This document shows, in pieces, positions 22,842 through 26,521 of a stretch of DNA of 26,521 nucleotides. Under the pieces are notes generated by a model. It ran no database searches. It was not told where the DNA came from and saw nothing but the letters and a program-made list of their open reading frames with translations. Every line of letters starts with the position of its first letter. The stretch's first letter is position 1. This DNA comes from an uncultured Oscillospiraceae bacterium (GTDB lineage Bacteria > Bacillota > Clostridia > Oscillospirales > Ruminococcaceae). Position numbers and translations under genes: made by a program. Location of the stretch: assembly GCA_900546885.1 (NCBI GenBank), contig UREN01000028.1, forward strand, positions 1-26,521, written 5' to 3'.

Positions 22842-22916
22842 TGGTGACCCGTGGGAGAATCGAACTCCCGTTTACGGCGTGAGAGGCCGTCGTCTTGACC
22901 GCTTGACCAACGGGCC
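22842..22916 (-). tRNA. tRNA-Glu (CUC)
   Basis: This 75-nt cloverleaf has acceptor GGCCCGT/ACGGGTC, discriminator A and an encoded CCA. The anticodon stem ACGGC/GCCGT encloses loop CTCTCAC, anticodon CTC. It lies between the 5S rRNA and tRNA-Lys on the same transcript. Confidence 0.93.
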
Positions 22917-22932
22917 GAGAAAAAAGAAAAGA

Positions 22933-23049
22933 GCCGGCACCTACCTATTTTCCCGGGTCGTCTCCAACCAAGTATCTTCGGCACAACAGAGCTTAACTAC
23001 TGTGTTCGGAATGGGAACAGGTGGGACCTCTGCGTCATCGGCACCGGCT
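22933..23049 (-). rRNA. rrf: 5S ribosomal RNA
   Basis: The minus strand reads as 5S: terminal stem GCCGGTGC with GTGCCGGC, and the conserved core CCCATTCCGAACAC near the middle, followed by GTTAAGCTC. Ends are set from the terminal stem and may be off by a few bases. Confidence 0.93.
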
Positions 23050-23124
23050 ATGAATATGCTAATGCAAAAGCAATTAGCCTAGCCTTAGGATATTCTCTTT
23101 TCTTCAGAAGGTGTTTGCACCCTC

Positions 23125-23142
23125 AAAACTGAACAAAGACTG
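23125..23142. repeat. 23S processing stem, 3' flank
   Basis: AAAACTGAACAAAGACTG on the + strand is the exact complement of 26099-26116. In the precursor the two pair over 18 bp and close the 23S domain, the usual RNase III substrate. Confidence 0.8.
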
Positions 23143-23175
23143 TTGCTGGCAAACTGTAGAATCAACAAAGATGTG

Positions 23176-26008
<2,833 letters not shown>

Positions 26009-26098
26009 GTTTTATCTCTTGCTTGATTCTCTCGTCTGCCAACAGAAGTCTTCGCAAAATTGTAGATTTTTCTATCTCGATTTTTCGATTACTTCATG

Positions 26099-26116
26099 CA
26101 GTCTTTGTTCAGTTTT
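26099..26116. repeat. 23S processing stem, 5' flank
   Basis: CAGTCTTTGTTCAGTTTT on the + strand is the exact complement of 23125-23142 and lies in the spacer before 23S. Together they form the precursor stalk. Confidence 0.8.
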
Positions 26117-26157
26117 CAAGGTGCAACCTGGGTTCGCTCTTCCTCTTTCAAGGAAGT

Positions 26158-26234
26158 TGGTGGGCTCAAGTGGACTCGAACCACCGACCTCGCGCTTATC
26201 AGGCGCGCGCTCTAACCACCTGAGCTATGAGCCC
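26158..26234 (-). tRNA. tRNA-Ile (GAU)
   Basis: This 77-nt cloverleaf in the 16S-23S spacer has acceptor GGGCTCA/TGAGCCC, discriminator A and an encoded CCA. The anticodon loop CTGATAA gives anticodon GAT. On the transcript it follows tRNA-Ala after only 4 nt. Confidence 0.96.
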
Positions 26235-26238
26235 ATAT

Positions 26239-26314
26239 TGGTGGAGATAAGGAGGTTCGAACTCCTGACCCCCTGCTTGCAAAGCAGGTGCTCTCCCAGC
26301 TGAGCTATACCCCC
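26239..26314 (-). tRNA. tRNA-Ala (UGC)
   Basis: This 76-nt cloverleaf has acceptor GGGGGTA/TATCTCC with two G-U pairs, discriminator A and an encoded CCA. The anticodon loop TTTGCAA gives anticodon TGC. It is the first tRNA after 16S, so the order is Ala-Ile. Confidence 0.96.
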
Positions 26315-26441
26315 ACGCTCTTGCGCTTCGGTTTGCTCTTTTGAGTTCCCTAAAGGGCCCTCAAAATTAAACAATATCGATCCGCTGCCCTTCCCCTTGT
26401 TCCACAGCGCCGAGCTCTCTCAAACTCGCGTGTGCCTGACT

Positions 26442-26521
<80 letters not shown>

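Overview
The window is a GC-rich chromosomal segment of a Gram-positive, Clostridia-type bacterium. The best guess is a gut member of Oscillospirales/Ruminococcaceae, such as the Faecalibacterium/Subdoligranulum/Gemmiger group. This rests on strong AGGAGG-type ribosome binding sites, consensus sigma-A promoters, a 16S 3' end carrying AGAAAGGAGG, and Firmicutes-like protein families. The taxon is an inference. No phage, insertion sequence, CRISPR array or plasmid function is visible.

Layout. (1) 1-3709, +: nrdA-nrdB, class I ribonucleotide reductase, behind a promoter with an NrdR-box-like palindrome in its spacer. (2) 3710-4998: tRNA-Asn (+) with a consensus promoter built into a hairpin, a convergent SAM methyltransferase (-), and a tRNA-Ile with the unusual anticodon UAU (-). 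(3) 5068-7534, +: a ROK-family repressor and an MFS transporter, with a perfect palindromic operator at the transcription start. (4) 7564-8982, -: a small tRNA-binding-domain protein and metA, which has the acetyl-CoA-type Glu111. (5) 8996-12600, +: an ABC-F ATPase with one decayed composite ATPase site, a Gfo/Idh/MocA oxidoreductase and a Cof-type HAD phosphatase. (6) 12601-13309: about 700 bp without a credible gene, ending in an AT-rich control region. (7) 13310-18001, +: lipoprotein binding protein, ABC ATPase, fused permease and NanE epimerase. (8) 18083-21138, -: TraX-like membrane protein, OmpR-type response regulator and sensor kinase. (9) 21155-22646, -: a zinc-dependent phospholipase C-like protein and a gene-poor stretch with one doubtful small ORF. 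(10) 22647-26521, -: an rRNA operon read 16S (3' end only), tRNA-Ala, tRNA-Ile(GAU), 23S, 5S, tRNA-Glu, tRNA-Lys, terminator.

The most interesting candidate system is the operon at 13310-18001. Its transporter has the ferric/AfuABC-like architecture, but the binding protein lacks the tandem tyrosines of ferric-binding proteins, and the last gene is ManNAc-6-phosphate 2-epimerase. No sialate lyase or ManNAc kinase lies in the window. One economical reading is that the transporter imports an already phosphorylated amino sugar (ManNAc-6-P or similar), which NanE then turns into GlcNAc-6-P. Uptake of free ManNAc or sialic acid, with the missing enzymes encoded elsewhere, remains possible. Other points worth checking are the asymmetric ABC-F, the UAU tRNA-Ile, a perfect 13-bp hairpin inside the ATPase gene, and the dyad between the divergent metA and ABC-F promoters.
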